64,000 nt of DNA from Acidovorax sp. FHTAMBA. Lineage in GTDB: Bacteria; Pseudomonadota; Gammaproteobacteria; Burkholderiales; Burkholderiaceae_C. The notes under the pieces were generated by a model. The model was not told where the DNA came from. It ran no database searches and worked only from the letters and a program-made list of their open reading frames with translations. Shown here piece after piece: positions 15,571 to 24,830 of the stretch. Position numbers and translations under genes: made by a program. The DNA is taken from NCBI RefSeq assembly GCF_038958875.1, contig NZ_CP152407.1, positions 3,479,501 through 3,543,500 of the forward strand, given 5' to 3'. Numbering within the stretch: position 1 is the stretch's first letter; each line of letters starts with the position of its first letter.

Positions 15571-18156
15571 TCAGGCGGTCACGCCGTCTGCCACTTCCTT
15601 GAACTCGGCGATCTGGTCGAAGTTCATGTACTTGTAGATCTTGTCGCCGTTCTGGTTGATGACACCAATGTCAGCCAGGTACTCTTCCTTGGAGGGAATG
15701 CGGCCCAGCTTGGAGCAGATGGCCGAGAGTTCTGCCGAGCCCAGGTACACGTTGGTGTTCTTGCCCAGGCGGTTGGGGAAGTTGCGCGTGCTGGTGGACA
15801 TCACGGTAGCGCCTTCCTTCACCTGTGCCTGGTTGCCCATGCACAGTGAGCAGCCGGGCATTTCCATGCGGGCACCGGCCGCGCCGAACACGCCGTAATG
15901 GCCTTCTTCGGTGAGCTGGTGCGCATCCATCTTGGTGGGTGGGGCCATCCACAGTTTTACCGGGATGTCCTTCTTGCCTTCGAGCAGCTTGGAAGCTGCG
16001 CGGAAGTGGCCGATGTTGGTCATGCACGAGCCGATGAACACTTCGTCAATCTTGGCGCCAGCCACGTCCGACAGCGTCTTGGCGTCGTCCGGATCGTTGG
16101 GGCAGCACACGATCGGCTCGGTGATCTCGGACAGGTCGATCTCGATCACGGCCGCGTACTCGGCGTCTTCGTCGGGCGCCAGCAGCTGCGGGTTGGCCAG
16201 CCAGGCTTCCATGGCCTTGATGCGGCGGCCGATGGTGCGTGCGTCGGCGTAGCCCTGGGCGATCATGTTCTTGAGCAGCACGATGTTCGAGTTGATGTAC
16301 TCAATCACGGGTTCCTTGTTCAGGCGGACGGTGCAGCCCGCTGCAGAGCGCTCAGCCGACGCGTCGGACAGCTCGAACGCCTGTTCCACCTTCATGTCGG
16401 GCAAGCCTTCGATCTCAAGGATGCGGCCCGAGAAGATGTTCTTCTTGCCCTGCTTTTCCACTGTCAGCAGGCCTGCCTTGATGGCGTATAGCGGAATGGC
16501 ATGCACCAGGTCGCGCAGCGTCACGCCCGGTTGCATCTGGCCCTTGAAGCGCACCAGCACCGATTCGGGCATATCGAGGGGCATCACGCCCGTGGCAGCG
16601 GCAAAAGCCACCAGGCCGGAACCTGCGGGGAAGCTGATGCCGATGGGGAAGCGGGTGTGCGAATCGCCGCCTGTGCCCACCGTATCGGGCAGCAGCATGC
16701 GGTTGAGCCAGCTGTGGATGATGCCGTCGCCGGGCTTGAGCGAGATGCCGCCGCGCGTGCTGATGAAGTCCGGCAGCTCGTGGTGCATCTTCACGTCCAC
16801 GGGCTTGGGGTAAGCGGCCGTGTGGCAGAACGACTGCATCACCAGGTCGGAGCTGAAGCCCAGGCAAGCCAGGTCCTTCAGTTCGTCGCGGGTCATCGGG
16901 CCGGTGGTGTCTTGCGAACCCACCGACGTCATGCGGGGTTCGCAGTACGTGCCGGGCACCACGCCCTGGCCTTCGGGCAGACCGCAGGCACGGCCCACCA
17001 TCTTTTGCGCCAGGGTGAAGCCCTTGCCGGTGGCAGCGGGCACCTGGGGCAGGCGGAACAGCGTGGATGGGGGCAGGCCCAGGGCTTCGCGGGCCTTGGT
17101 GGTCAGGCCGCGGCCGATGATCAGCGGAATGCGGCCGCCGGCACGCACTTCGTCAAACAGCACTTCGCTCTTGACTTCGAATTCGGCAATCACATTGCCG
17201 TCCTTGAGCGCCTTGCCGGCGTAGGGCAGCAGTTCGATCTCGTCGCCCATGTGCATCTGGCTCACGTCCAGCTCGATCGGCAGCGCGCCCGCGTCTTCCA
17301 TGGTGTTGTAGAAGATGGGAGCAATCTTGCTGCCCAGGCAGACGCCGCCAAACCGCTTGTTGGGCACAAACGGAATGTCTTCGCCGGTGAACCACAGCAC
17401 ACTGTTGGTGGCCGACTTGCGGCTGGAACCCGTGCCGACCACGTCACCCACATAGGCCACCAGGTTGCCCTTGGCGCGCAGGTCTTCGATGAACTTCACC
17501 GGGCCGCGCTTGCCGTCTTCTTCAGGCGTGATGCCGTCGCGCTTGTTCTTGAGCATGGCCAGCGCATGCAGCGGGATGTCGGGGCGGCTCCAGGCGTCGG
17601 GGGCGGGCGACAAATCGTCGGTGTTGGTCTCGCCGGTAACCTTGAGCACGGTGAGCTTGATGCTCTGGGGCACTTCGGGGCGGCTGGTGAACCACTCGGC
17701 GTCGGCCCAGCTCTGCAGCACGGCCTTGGCGAAGGTATTGCCCTTGTCGGCCTTTTCCTTGACGTCATGGAACTGATCGAACATCAAGAGCGTCTTCTTG
17801 AGCGCTTCGGCGGCGACGGACGCCACCGCAGCATCGTCCAGCAGGTCGATCAGCGGCGTGAGGTTGTAGCCACCCAGCATGGTGCCCAGTAGCTGCGTTG
17901 CGCGCTCGCGGCCAATGAGGGTGCACACCTCAGTACCGTGCGCCACAGCCGCCAGGTAGCTGGCCTTCACCTTGGCGGCATCGTCCACACCGGCAGGCAC
18001 GCGGTGGGTGATCAGGTCGACCAGCATGGCTTCTTCGCCAGCTGGAGGGTTCTTGAGGAGCTCGATCAGTTCGCTGGTCTGCTTGGCGCTCAAGGGCAGG
18101 GGCGGAATGCCCAGAGCAGCGCGCTCTGCAACATGGTCACGGTAGGCTTTCAACAT
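15571..18156 (-). CDS. acnB: Aconitate hydratase B
   Basis: TCA-cycle enzyme interconverting citrate and isocitrate through a [4Fe-4S] cluster. 861 residues, full length for AcnB. N-terminus MLKAYRDHVAERAALGIPPLPL, cluster ligands in EVFIGSCMTNIGHF and MPGCSLCMGNQ. The frame extends 25 codons upstream, but ATG 18156 has the family N-terminus and a GGAG ribosome binding site. It is last in a minus-strand run mdh, lyase, hypothetical, acnB, suggesting co-regulation of TCA genes. Confidence 0.98.
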   Translation of the reverse strand: MLKAYRDHVAERAALGIPPLPLSAKQTSELIELLKNPPAGEEAMLVDLITHRVPAGVDDAAKVKASYLAAVAHGTEVCTLIGRERATQLLGTMLGGYNLTPLIDLLDDAAVASVAAEALKKTLLMFDQFHDVKEKADKGNTFAKAVLQSWADAEWFTSRPEVPQSIKLTVLKVTGETNTDDLSPAPDAWSRPDIPLHALAMLKNKRDGITPEEDGKRGPVKFIEDLRAKGNLVAYVGDVVGTGSSRKSATNSVLWFTGEDIPFVPNKRFGGVCLGSKIAPIFYNTMEDAGALPIELDVSQMHMGDEIELLPYAGKALKDGNVIAEFEVKSEVLFDEVRAGGRIPLIIGRGLTTKAREALGLPPSTLFRLPQVPAATGKGFTLAQKMVGRACGLPEGQGVVPGTYCEPRMTSVGSQDTTGPMTRDELKDLACLGFSSDLVMQSFCHTAAYPKPVDVKMHHELPDFISTRGGISLKPGDGIIHSWLNRMLLPDTVGTGGDSHTRFPIGISFPAGSGLVAFAAATGVMPLDMPESVLVRFKGQMQPGVTLRDLVHAIPLYAIKAGLLTVEKQGKKNIFSGRILEIEGLPDMKVEQAFELSDASAERSAAGCTVRLNKEPVIEYINSNIVLLKNMIAQGYADARTIGRRIKAMEAWLANPQLLAPDEDAEYAAVIEIDLSEITEPIVCCPNDPDDAKTLSDVAGAKIDEVFIGSCMTNIGHFRAASKLLEGKKDIPVKLWMAPPTKMDAHQLTEEGHYGVFGAAGARMEMPGCSLCMGNQAQVKEGATVMSTSTRNFPNRLGKNTNVYLGSAELSAICSKLGRIPSKEEYLADIGVINQNGDKIYKYMNFDQIAEFKEVADGVTA

Positions 18157-18280
18157 CAGTTTTCTCCGGTTGCGTTCTAAAGTGGGGTGGCGTGCGAAAT
18201 CAGCCTCGGCACACGGGCTTTCGTGCTGCACGCACAGGGTGTTGTTTTTTTCAGGGGCGAATAGCCCCGCGGCGCGTGGG

Positions 18281-18874
18281 CTACTTGAGAGGCTCCAGCA
18301 CGCTCACAGGGGGGTTCTTCTTGATGGCTTCGGCCACGATGATCTGCTCAGGGCTCATGCACTCATCGGCCAGGCGCTGGCCAAGTTTCTGGTTCATGAG
18401 CATGGATTTGTTGGCAATCTGAAGCCACACCGCTCCGCCCTTTTTGTCCTCCAGGCGCACCGTCCCCGTGGTGGTAGCCACAGGCGCCATGAAGTACTTG
18501 AAGCCCTTGCCTTCGATGTGAAAGTGCCCCGGGCTCGCGGGCTCGGGCGACACGGTGACGAACGCACCCAGCTCACAGGGGATGCGGCCGACATGCACCC
18601 GCTCTGCAATGGCGAGTTCGTCAGGAGACAAGGCTGCTTCGGCCGCGATGATGCCGGTAGCCACCTGGTTGGCCGCGCTCTTGAGCTGCGTGCGGCTGCT
18701 GGTGCCCTCGGATTTGGCCACCGCGGACTTCTTGGCGGCGGGCGCCTTTTCCGCAGTCTTGGCGGGCTTGGCAGCCGGCTTGGCCGAAGCCTTGACCTCG
18801 GGCTTGGCGGGAGTTTGCGCCACGGCAAGCGCCGGAACGAGCAGCATCAATGCGGAAGCAATGAAGGATTTCAT
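18281..18874 (-). CDS. Secreted hypothetical protein with Ala/Lys/Pro-rich linker
   Basis: 197 residues, no family that I recognise. Signal peptide MKSFIASALMLLVPALAVAQ, then an Ala/Lys/Pro linker (about 22-62), then a compact C-terminal domain (about 65-197) with two Cys (RIPCELGAFVTV, LADECMSPEQI) that could form a disulfide. Motifs: HFHIEGKGFKYFMAPV and GAVWLQIANKSMLMNQKLGQ. Probably periplasmic. It lies between a CitE-like lyase gene and acnB on the same strand; why a secreted protein is embedded in a TCA gene run is unexplained. Confidence 0.75.
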   Translation of the reverse strand: MKSFIASALMLLVPALAVAQTPAKPEVKASAKPAAKPAKTAEKAPAAKKSAVAKSEGTSSRTQLKSAANQVATGIIAAEAALSPDELAIAERVHVGRIPCELGAFVTVSPEPASPGHFHIEGKGFKYFMAPVATTTGTVRLEDKKGGAVWLQIANKSMLMNQKLGQRLADECMSPEQIIVAEAIKKNPPVSVLEPLK

Positions 18875-18905
18875 GGGTGGTCCTGCGAGAAGGATTCAGG
18901 AGTGT

Positions 18906-19976
18906 TCACGATGGAACGGAGGCCGGATCGCCAAACCAATGGCGCACGGAATCGGGAAGTGCACGCCCGGTGCTGTGGGCGCGCTCAAGCAACTGCCAGT
19001 AAAAACGGTAGCTCGCACGGTCGTGCAACACACCCTCAAAACTGATCGGAGCCCAATCAGAATCTGCGGCGGCAGCTATTATTTTTGAAGCAACCTCAAT
19101 GTCATCCTGCGCAGGTGCAAATGCCTGCAGGATGGGCCGGATCTGGGCCGGATGGATGCTCCACATGCGGGTGTAACCCAGCTCGCGCGCAGCTTGGCTG
19201 GCGGCGCGGTGCAAGGCCGACGTATCGGAAAACTCGGTGACAACGCAATGCGACGGCACCTTGCCATGGGCATGGCAGGCAGCGGCGATTTCCAGCTTGG
19301 CACGCACCACCAGGGGGTGCGAAAACTGTCCGGTTGAGCTCATGCCCTGTGCCGGTATCGCGCCAGCATGGGCCGACACAAAATCCATGAGCCCAAAGCT
19401 CAGGCTCTGCACGCGGGGGTGCGCGGCGATCTCGAACGCTCTGTGCACTGCGGCCGGAGATTCGATGAGGGCATGGATCGGCACCAAAGCCGGAGAGGCC
19501 TGTTCCAGCGCGCGCTCCGCCTTGAGCACATCGTCCACAGATTCCACCTTGGGCAGCATGATGTGGCTGAGCCGGTGGCCCGCCTCGCCCGCGATCGTGG
19601 CGACGTCATTGGCAAACGCCGGATGGTCCACCGCGTGGACCCGGGCCGCTACGCGCGCACCTGGCGCAGCGCCGCCGGCCAGGCTGGCAACCAGCCGGGC
19701 ATGGTCAGCTTCGAGGCCGACGGGGGCACCATCTTCACAGTCGAGGGTGACATCAAAGACGCAGGTACCGAACTCCTGCATCATTTCCGCCTGCAGCTGC
19801 AGGCTCTTGCGCATGCGCGCTTCGACGCCGCTGTAGTGGTCGCAGACCGGCAGGAAACCCGTCTGCGCCTGGGCGCCCAGCAACACATCGCGTGGATGGA
19901 TTGGCGCAGCGCCCTGCCCCTGTGCGGGGACCCGGGCGGCCCGATCAGGGCCCGATGCCTGTGGCGTCGGCTGCAT
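18906..19976 (-). CDS. HpcH/HpaI aldolase/citrate lyase family (CitE-like) lyase
   Basis: 356 residues of the TIM-barrel CoA-ester lyase family. Metal/substrate motifs: FDVTLDCEDGAPVG, HIMLPKVESVDDV, ALIESPAAVHRAFEIA, SFGLMDF. Members cleave malyl-CoA, beta-methylmalyl-CoA or citramalyl-CoA. The gene starts 14 bp after the mdh stop, so it is surely in the mdh transcript; a malyl-CoA-type reaction would fit, but this is inference. The first 25 residues are low-complexity, so the true start may lie slightly downstream. Confidence 0.88.
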   Translation of the reverse strand: MQPTPQASGPDRAARVPAQGQGAAPIHPRDVLLGAQAQTGFLPVCDHYSGVEARMRKSLQLQAEMMQEFGTCVFDVTLDCEDGAPVGLEADHARLVASLAGGAAPGARVAARVHAVDHPAFANDVATIAGEAGHRLSHIMLPKVESVDDVLKAERALEQASPALVPIHALIESPAAVHRAFEIAAHPRVQSLSFGLMDFVSAHAGAIPAQGMSSTGQFSHPLVVRAKLEIAAACHAHGKVPSHCVVTEFSDTSALHRAASQAARELGYTRMWSIHPAQIRPILQAFAPAQDDIEVASKIIAAAADSDWAPISFEGVLHDRASYRFYWQLLERAHSTGRALPDSVRHWFGDPASVPS

Positions 19977-19990
19977 GGCGCTTACCTGGT

Positions 19991-20977
19991 TTACAGCAGG
20001 TGCTTCACGCCGTCTTGCTCGCCTTGCAGCTCAGCCAGCGTGGTGTTGATGCGCTCTTGCGAGAACGTGTCGATCTCCAGACCTTCCACCACTTTGTATT
20101 CGCCGTTTTCGCAGGTGACTGGGAAACCGAACATGGTGTCCTTGGGAATGCCGTACTGGCCATCCGAGGGCACGCCCATGGTGACCCACTTGCCGTTGGT
20201 ACCCAGGGCCCAGTCGCGCATGTGGTCAATGGCGGCATTGGCCGCGGAGGCTGCCGACGACAGGCCGCGGGCTTCGATGATGGCCGCACCGCGCTTGCCG
20301 ACGGTGGGCAGGAAGGTGTTGGCGTTCCATTCCTGGTCGTTGATCATCTTGGCGACGCTTTCACCGTTGATGGTGGCGAAGCGGTAGTCGGCATACATCG
20401 TGGGCGAGTGGTTGCCCCAGACGGTCAGCTTCTCGATGTCGGCCACGGCCTTGCCGGTCTTGGCAGCGATCTGGCTCGCGGCGCGGTTGTGGTCCAGGCG
20501 CAGCATGGCGGTGAAGTTCTTGCGGGGCAGATCTGGGGCCGACTTCATGGCGATGTAGGCGTTGGTGTTGGCAGGGTTGCCCACCACCAGCACCTTCACG
20601 TTGCGCGAAGCCACGGCGTTCAGGGCCTTGCCCTGTGCCGTGAAGATGGCGCCGTTGACGGCCAGCAGCTCGGCACGCTCCATGCCGGGGCCACGGGGGC
20701 GCGAACCGACCAGCAACGCGTAGTCGGCATCCTTGAAGGCGGTCATGGGGTCGCTGTGGGCTTCCATGCCCACCAACAGGGGGAATGCGCAGTCATCGAG
20801 CTCCATCATCACGCCCTTGAGCGCCTTCTGGGGGCCTTCCACGGGCACTTCGAGCAGCTGGAGGATGACGGGCTGGTCCTTGCCCAGCATTTCGCCGGAG
20901 GCAATACGGAACAGCAGGGCGTAACCAATTTGGCCAGCGGCGCCGGTGACGGCCACGCGAACAGGCTTCTTGCTCAT
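19991..20977 (-). CDS. mdh: Malate dehydrogenase
   Basis: NAD-dependent TCA-cycle enzyme interconverting malate and oxaloacetate. 328 residues, the longer proteobacterial type. NAD-binding VAVTGAAGQIGYALLFRIA, substrate-binding SRPRGPGMER and LDHNRAASQ, catalytic His in VWGNHSPTMYAD. Start ATG 20977 fits the family. First gene of a minus-strand run (mdh, CitE-like lyase, hypothetical, acnB), divergent from a GntR regulator with a palindromic site between them. Confidence 0.98.
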   Translation of the reverse strand: MSKKPVRVAVTGAAGQIGYALLFRIASGEMLGKDQPVILQLLEVPVEGPQKALKGVMMELDDCAFPLLVGMEAHSDPMTAFKDADYALLVGSRPRGPGMERAELLAVNGAIFTAQGKALNAVASRNVKVLVVGNPANTNAYIAMKSAPDLPRKNFTAMLRLDHNRAASQIAAKTGKAVADIEKLTVWGNHSPTMYADYRFATINGESVAKMINDQEWNANTFLPTVGKRGAAIIEARGLSSAASAANAAIDHMRDWALGTNGKWVTMGVPSDGQYGIPKDTMFGFPVTCENGEYKVVEGLEIDTFSQERINTTLAELQGEQDGVKHLL

Positions 20978-21111
20978 GGTGAAAAACTCCAGGAAGTGAA
21001 AAACAGAAACGGTGATGAAAGCCAAGCACCTGCGTCTGTTACCAGCAGCCCGTGCCCCGCAAAACAGCCTTGGATTGTACTGCTGATCGGCGCGTCGGGT
21101 CAATTTGTCTT

Positions 21112-21129
21112 ATGTCTTATATAAGATAT
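21112..21129. promoter_or_regulatory. Palindromic operator between mdh and the GntR gene
   Basis: TCTTATATAAGA (21115-21126) is a perfect 12-bp palindrome, extended to 18 bp with one mismatch pair. It lies in the divergent promoter region, about 60 bp from the GntR start and 135 bp from mdh. Size and symmetry fit a GntR-family dimer site. Binding by the adjacent regulator is inferred. Confidence 0.75.
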
Positions 21130-21190
21130 GATTGATACCCGCTGATACCCCCACCACGCACCCACCAGGCGCCCACCGCATTCTCCTGTC

Positions 21191-21979
21191 ATGTCATCCC
21201 TTCCGTACGCCGCTGACCCCGCCGGCACGCCATCCGGCGCCGCCGGCAATGCCACGCCCGCGTTCAGCCCGCTGTACCAGCAGATCAAGGGACTCATCCT
21301 GCAGAGCCTGCAGCAGGGCGAATGGAAGCCCGGCGAAGCCATTCCCAGCGAGATGGAGCTTGCCGCGCGGTTTCGCGTGAGCCAGGGCACGGTGCGCAAG
21401 GCCATTGACGAGCTGGCGGCCGAAAACCTTGTCATGCGCCGCCAGGGCAAGGGCACTTTTGTCGCCACCCATGCGGAACAACATGTTCAATACCGCTTTT
21501 TGAAGCTGCTTCCCGATACGGGCGATGCGCGGGTGGAAGGGCCGGCCCAGCGCACGGTGATCGACTGCCGCCGCGTCCGTGCGAGCGCGGATGTGGCCCG
21601 CGCACTGGCCTTGCGCAGCGGAGACGCCGTGATGCAGGCCAGGCGCATTCTTTCTTTTGCAGGTGTCCCGACCATCCTGGAAGATATCTGGCTCCCCGGG
21701 CAAGCTTTCAAAGGGCTGACGGCAGACCAGCTCGCCAACTACCAGGGGCCGACCTACGCCATGTTCGAACTGGATTTTGGCGTGCGCATGGTGCGCGCCC
21801 AAGAGAAAATCCGGGCCGTACTCCCCGACGCTGAGCAAGCGCAACTGCTGCAGATCACCGTGAACACCCCCCTTTTGAGCGTCGAACGTATTGCCTACAC
21901 CTACAACGATGTTCCGATGGAGTTACGGCGCGGGCTTTATCTCACCGATACCCACCATTACCGCAACGAACTGAGCTGA
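21191..21979 (+). CDS. GntR-family (HutC-type) transcriptional regulator
   Basis: 262 residues. N-terminal winged helix (about 28-95): SPLYQQIKGLILQSLQQGEW, SEMELAARFRVSQGTVRKAI, RRQGKGTFV. C-terminal UTRA effector domain (about 115-260). Placed between mdh and sdhCDAB-sdhE-gltA, with a palindromic site at its promoter, so it likely controls TCA genes in response to a carboxylate; the effector is unknown. Alternative: a regulator only of itself and mdh. Confidence 0.9.
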   Translation: MSSLPYAADPAGTPSGAAGNATPAFSPLYQQIKGLILQSLQQGEWKPGEAIPSEMELAARFRVSQGTVRKAIDELAAENLVMRRQGKGTFVATHAEQHVQYRFLKLLPDTGDARVEGPAQRTVIDCRRVRASADVARALALRSGDAVMQARRILSFAGVPTILEDIWLPGQAFKGLTADQLANYQGPTYAMFELDFGVRMVRAQEKIRAVLPDAEQAQLLQITVNTPLLSVERIAYTYNDVPMELRRGLYLTDTHHYRNELS

Positions 21980-22113
21980 CACCGGGCTGGCACCTGACTG
22001 CAAACGTCAATAATTCGGGTCTGGTCAAAACCCTTATTGTTGCGTTGCAATAGAATTTTGCGTTCTTTGCATCTTCAAATTACAAAGCAGTTACATCCAC
22101 GAAAGCACACAAC

Positions 22114-22548
22114 ATGACAGAACTCGCCAAAAAACGGCCTGAATTCCGCAACATCAATGCCTTCAAGGACCTGACCACCTACCGCATGACACCCGCAGCG
22201 TGGGTGTCCATCCTGCACCGGGGCAGCGGGCTGATCATGTTCCTGCTGCTGCCTTTCATCATCTGGATGTTCGACACCTCGGTGTCCTCCGAATACTCTT
22301 TCGCACGGTTCTCTGCGGCCTTCAGCACCGGTATCGGCTTTGTTCCGGGCTGGTTCGTGAAGCTGGTGGCACTGGCGCTGATCTGGTCGTACCTGCACCA
22401 CTTCACGGCCGGGCTGCGCCACCTGTGGATGGATGTGAGCCACAGCGCCGTGAACAAGGAATTTGGCAAGACGTCGGCCCTGGTGGTGCTCGCCATCAGC
22501 ATTGGCCTGACCCTGGTGCTGGGTGCCAAGCTCTTCAGCCTGTACTGA
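22114..22548 (+). CDS. sdhC: Succinate dehydrogenase cytochrome b556 subunit
   Basis: 144-residue inner-membrane anchor of complex II. N-terminus KKRPEFRNINAFKDLTTYRM, then three membrane helices; HRGSGLIMFLLLPF contains the conserved quinone-site Ser/Arg region and LHHFTAGLRHLWMD has the haem-ligand His. First gene of sdhCDAB. The 135 bp upstream are AT-richer than the surroundings and probably hold the operon promoter; I cannot place it precisely. Confidence 0.96.
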   Translation: MTELAKKRPEFRNINAFKDLTTYRMTPAAWVSILHRGSGLIMFLLLPFIIWMFDTSVSSEYSFARFSAAFSTGIGFVPGWFVKLVALALIWSYLHHFTAGLRHLWMDVSHSAVNKEFGKTSALVVLAISIGLTLVLGAKLFSLY

Positions 22549-22612
22549 TCAACCGCATTTCGGCAGACACGGCCGAGCCGTGACCGCCCACAAAAATCGA
22601 GAGGAATTTCCC

Positions 22613-22978
22613 ATGTCCGTCAATTACGGTTCCAAGCGCGTCGTCGTCGGCGCCCACTATGGCCTGCGCGACTGGCTCAGCCAGCGCGTCACGGCAGTCC
22701 TGATGGCGCTGTTCACCCTGGCCCTGCTGGCCCAGGTCATCTTCACCAAAGGCCCCATCGGCTACGACAAATGGGCGGGCATTTTCTCGGCCCAATGGAT
22801 GAAGGTGCTGACCTTCTCCGTGATCGTCGCGATTGCCTGGCATGCGTGGGTCGGCCTGCGCGAAGTCCTGATGGACTACATCAAGCCCGTGGGCCTGCGC
22901 CTGGCACTGCAAGTGTTCGCCATTGTCTGGCTGGTCAGCTGCGCTGGCTGGGGCATCCAGGTTCTGTGGCGTCTCTGA
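22613..22978 (+). CDS. sdhD: Succinate dehydrogenase membrane anchor subunit
   Basis: 121 residues with three membrane helices. SKRVVVGAHYGLRDWLSQRV is the conserved N-terminal region, and AIAWHAWVGLREVLMDYIKP carries the second haem-ligand His. Start ATG 22613 with GAGAGGAATTT as ribosome binding site; the frame is open upstream but lacks homology there. Second gene of the operon, 64 bp after sdhC. Confidence 0.95.
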   Translation: MSVNYGSKRVVVGAHYGLRDWLSQRVTAVLMALFTLALLAQVIFTKGPIGYDKWAGIFSAQWMKVLTFSVIVAIAWHAWVGLREVLMDYIKPVGLRLALQVFAIVWLVSCAGWGIQVLWRL

Positions 22979-23000
22979 TTCCCGCGATTGAAGGTACACA

Positions 23001-24809
23001 ATGAGCTACACACAAGCCAACATCACCAAGCGCAAGTTTGACGTCATCATCATCGGAGCCGGTGGCTCCGGCATGCGGGCATCTCTGCAACTGGCCCGCG
23101 CGGGCCTGAACGTTGCGGTCCTCTCCAAGGTATTCCCCACCCGTTCGCACACCGTGGCGGCCCAGGGCGGCATCGGCGCGTCGCTGGGCAACATGTCCGA
23201 GGACAACTGGCACTACCACTTCTACGACACCATCAAGGGTTCCGACTGGCTCGGCGACCAGGATGCCATCGAGTTCATGTGCCGCGAAGCCCCCAAGGTC
23301 GTGTACGACCTGGAGCACATGGGCATGCCGTTTGACCGCAACACCGACGGCACGATCTACCAGCGCCCCTTCGGCGGCCATACCGCCAACTATGGCGAAA
23401 AGCCCGTGCAACGCGCTTGCGCTGCAGCCGACCGTACGGGCCACGCCATGCTGCACACGCTGTACCAGCAAAACGTCAAAGCCCGCACCAACTTCTTTGT
23501 GGAGTGGATGGCCCTGGACCTGATCCGCGACGCCGACGGCGACGTGGTGGGCGTGACGGCGCTGGAAATGGAAACCGGCGACCTGCACATCCTTGAAGCC
23601 AAGACCACGCTGCTGGCAACGGGTGGCGCTGGCCGCATCTTTGCCGCATCGACCAACGCCTTCATCAACACCGGTGACGGTCTGGGCATGGCCGCGCGCG
23701 CTGGCATTCCGCTGGAAGACATGGAGTTCTGGCAGTTCCACCCCACCGGCGTGGCCGGCGCGGGCGTGCTGCTGACCGAAGGCTGCCGCGGTGAAGGCGC
23801 CATCCTGCTCAACAGCAATGGCGAGCGCTTCATGGAGCGCTATGCGCCCACCCTGAAGGACCTGGCACCGCGCGACTTCGTGTCCCGCTCGATGGACCAG
23901 GAAATCAAGGAAGGCCGTGGCTGTGGTCCCAACAAGGACTACGTGCTGCTCAAGCTGGACCACCTGGGCGCAGAAACCATCCACAAGCGCCTGCCTTCGG
24001 TGTATGAAATCGGCGTCAACTTCGCCAACGTGGACATCACCAAGGAGCCGATCCCCGTGGTGCCCACCATCCACTACCAGATGGGTGGCATCCCCACCAA
24101 CATCAATGGCCAGGTCGTGGTGCAGCAAGGCGGCAACGACAACCTCGTGGTCAACGGCCTTTATGCAGTGGGCGAATGCTCTTGCGTATCGGTGCACGGC
24201 GCCAACCGCCTGGGCACCAACTCGCTGCTGGACCTGCTGGTGTTCGGCCGCGCTGCTGGCAACCACATCGTCGAGTTCAACGACAAGAACAAGAACCACA
24301 AGCCCCTGCCCAAGGATGCGGCCGACCGCACCCTGGAACGCCTCAACCGCCTGCAAGGCGCCAGCAGCGGCGAATACGCCCAGGACGTGGCCAACGACAT
24401 CCGCGCCAGCATGCAACTGCATGCCGGTGTGTTCCGCACGCAGGCGAGCATGGACGAAGGCGTCAAGAAGATTGCCGAGCTGCGCAACCGCGTGAACAGC
24501 GTGGGCCTAAAGGACCACTCCAAGGTGTTCAACACCGCCCGCATCGAAGCACTGGAAGTCGAGAACCTGATCGAAGCTGCGCAAGCCACCATGGTGTCTG
24601 CCGCCGCCCGCAAGGAATGCCGCGGCGCCCACACCGTGAGCGACTACGAGCGCCCCGCAGACGACCCGGTGGCACCACTGGGCCGCGACGATGCCAACTG
24701 GATGAAGCACACCCTGTGGCACAGCGAGAGCAACAGCCTGACCTACAAGCCCGTCAAACTCAAACCCCTGACCGTGGACTCAGTTCCGCCCAAGGTTCGC
24801 ACGTTCTAA
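23001..24809 (+). CDS. sdhA: Succinate dehydrogenase flavoprotein subunit
   Basis: 602-residue catalytic subunit of complex II, oxidising succinate to fumarate. FAD-binding DVIIIGAGGSGMRASLQLAR, covalent-FAD His in RSHTVAAQGGIGASLGN, active-site region HPTGVAGAGVLLTEGCRGEG, and NRLGTNSLLDLLVFGR. Starts 22 bp after sdhD and is followed by sdhB 21 bp downstream. Confidence 0.99.
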   Translation: MSYTQANITKRKFDVIIIGAGGSGMRASLQLARAGLNVAVLSKVFPTRSHTVAAQGGIGASLGNMSEDNWHYHFYDTIKGSDWLGDQDAIEFMCREAPKVVYDLEHMGMPFDRNTDGTIYQRPFGGHTANYGEKPVQRACAAADRTGHAMLHTLYQQNVKARTNFFVEWMALDLIRDADGDVVGVTALEMETGDLHILEAKTTLLATGGAGRIFAASTNAFINTGDGLGMAARAGIPLEDMEFWQFHPTGVAGAGVLLTEGCRGEGAILLNSNGERFMERYAPTLKDLAPRDFVSRSMDQEIKEGRGCGPNKDYVLLKLDHLGAETIHKRLPSVYEIGVNFANVDITKEPIPVVPTIHYQMGGIPTNINGQVVVQQGGNDNLVVNGLYAVGECSCVSVHGANRLGTNSLLDLLVFGRAAGNHIVEFNDKNKNHKPLPKDAADRTLERLNRLQGASSGEYAQDVANDIRASMQLHAGVFRTQASMDEGVKKIAELRNRVNSVGLKDHSKVFNTARIEALEVENLIEAAQATMVSAAARKECRGAHTVSDYERPADDPVAPLGRDDANWMKHTLWHSESNSLTYKPVKLKPLTVDSVPPKVRTF

Positions 24810-24830
24810 ACGGATACAGGAGCACCCACC

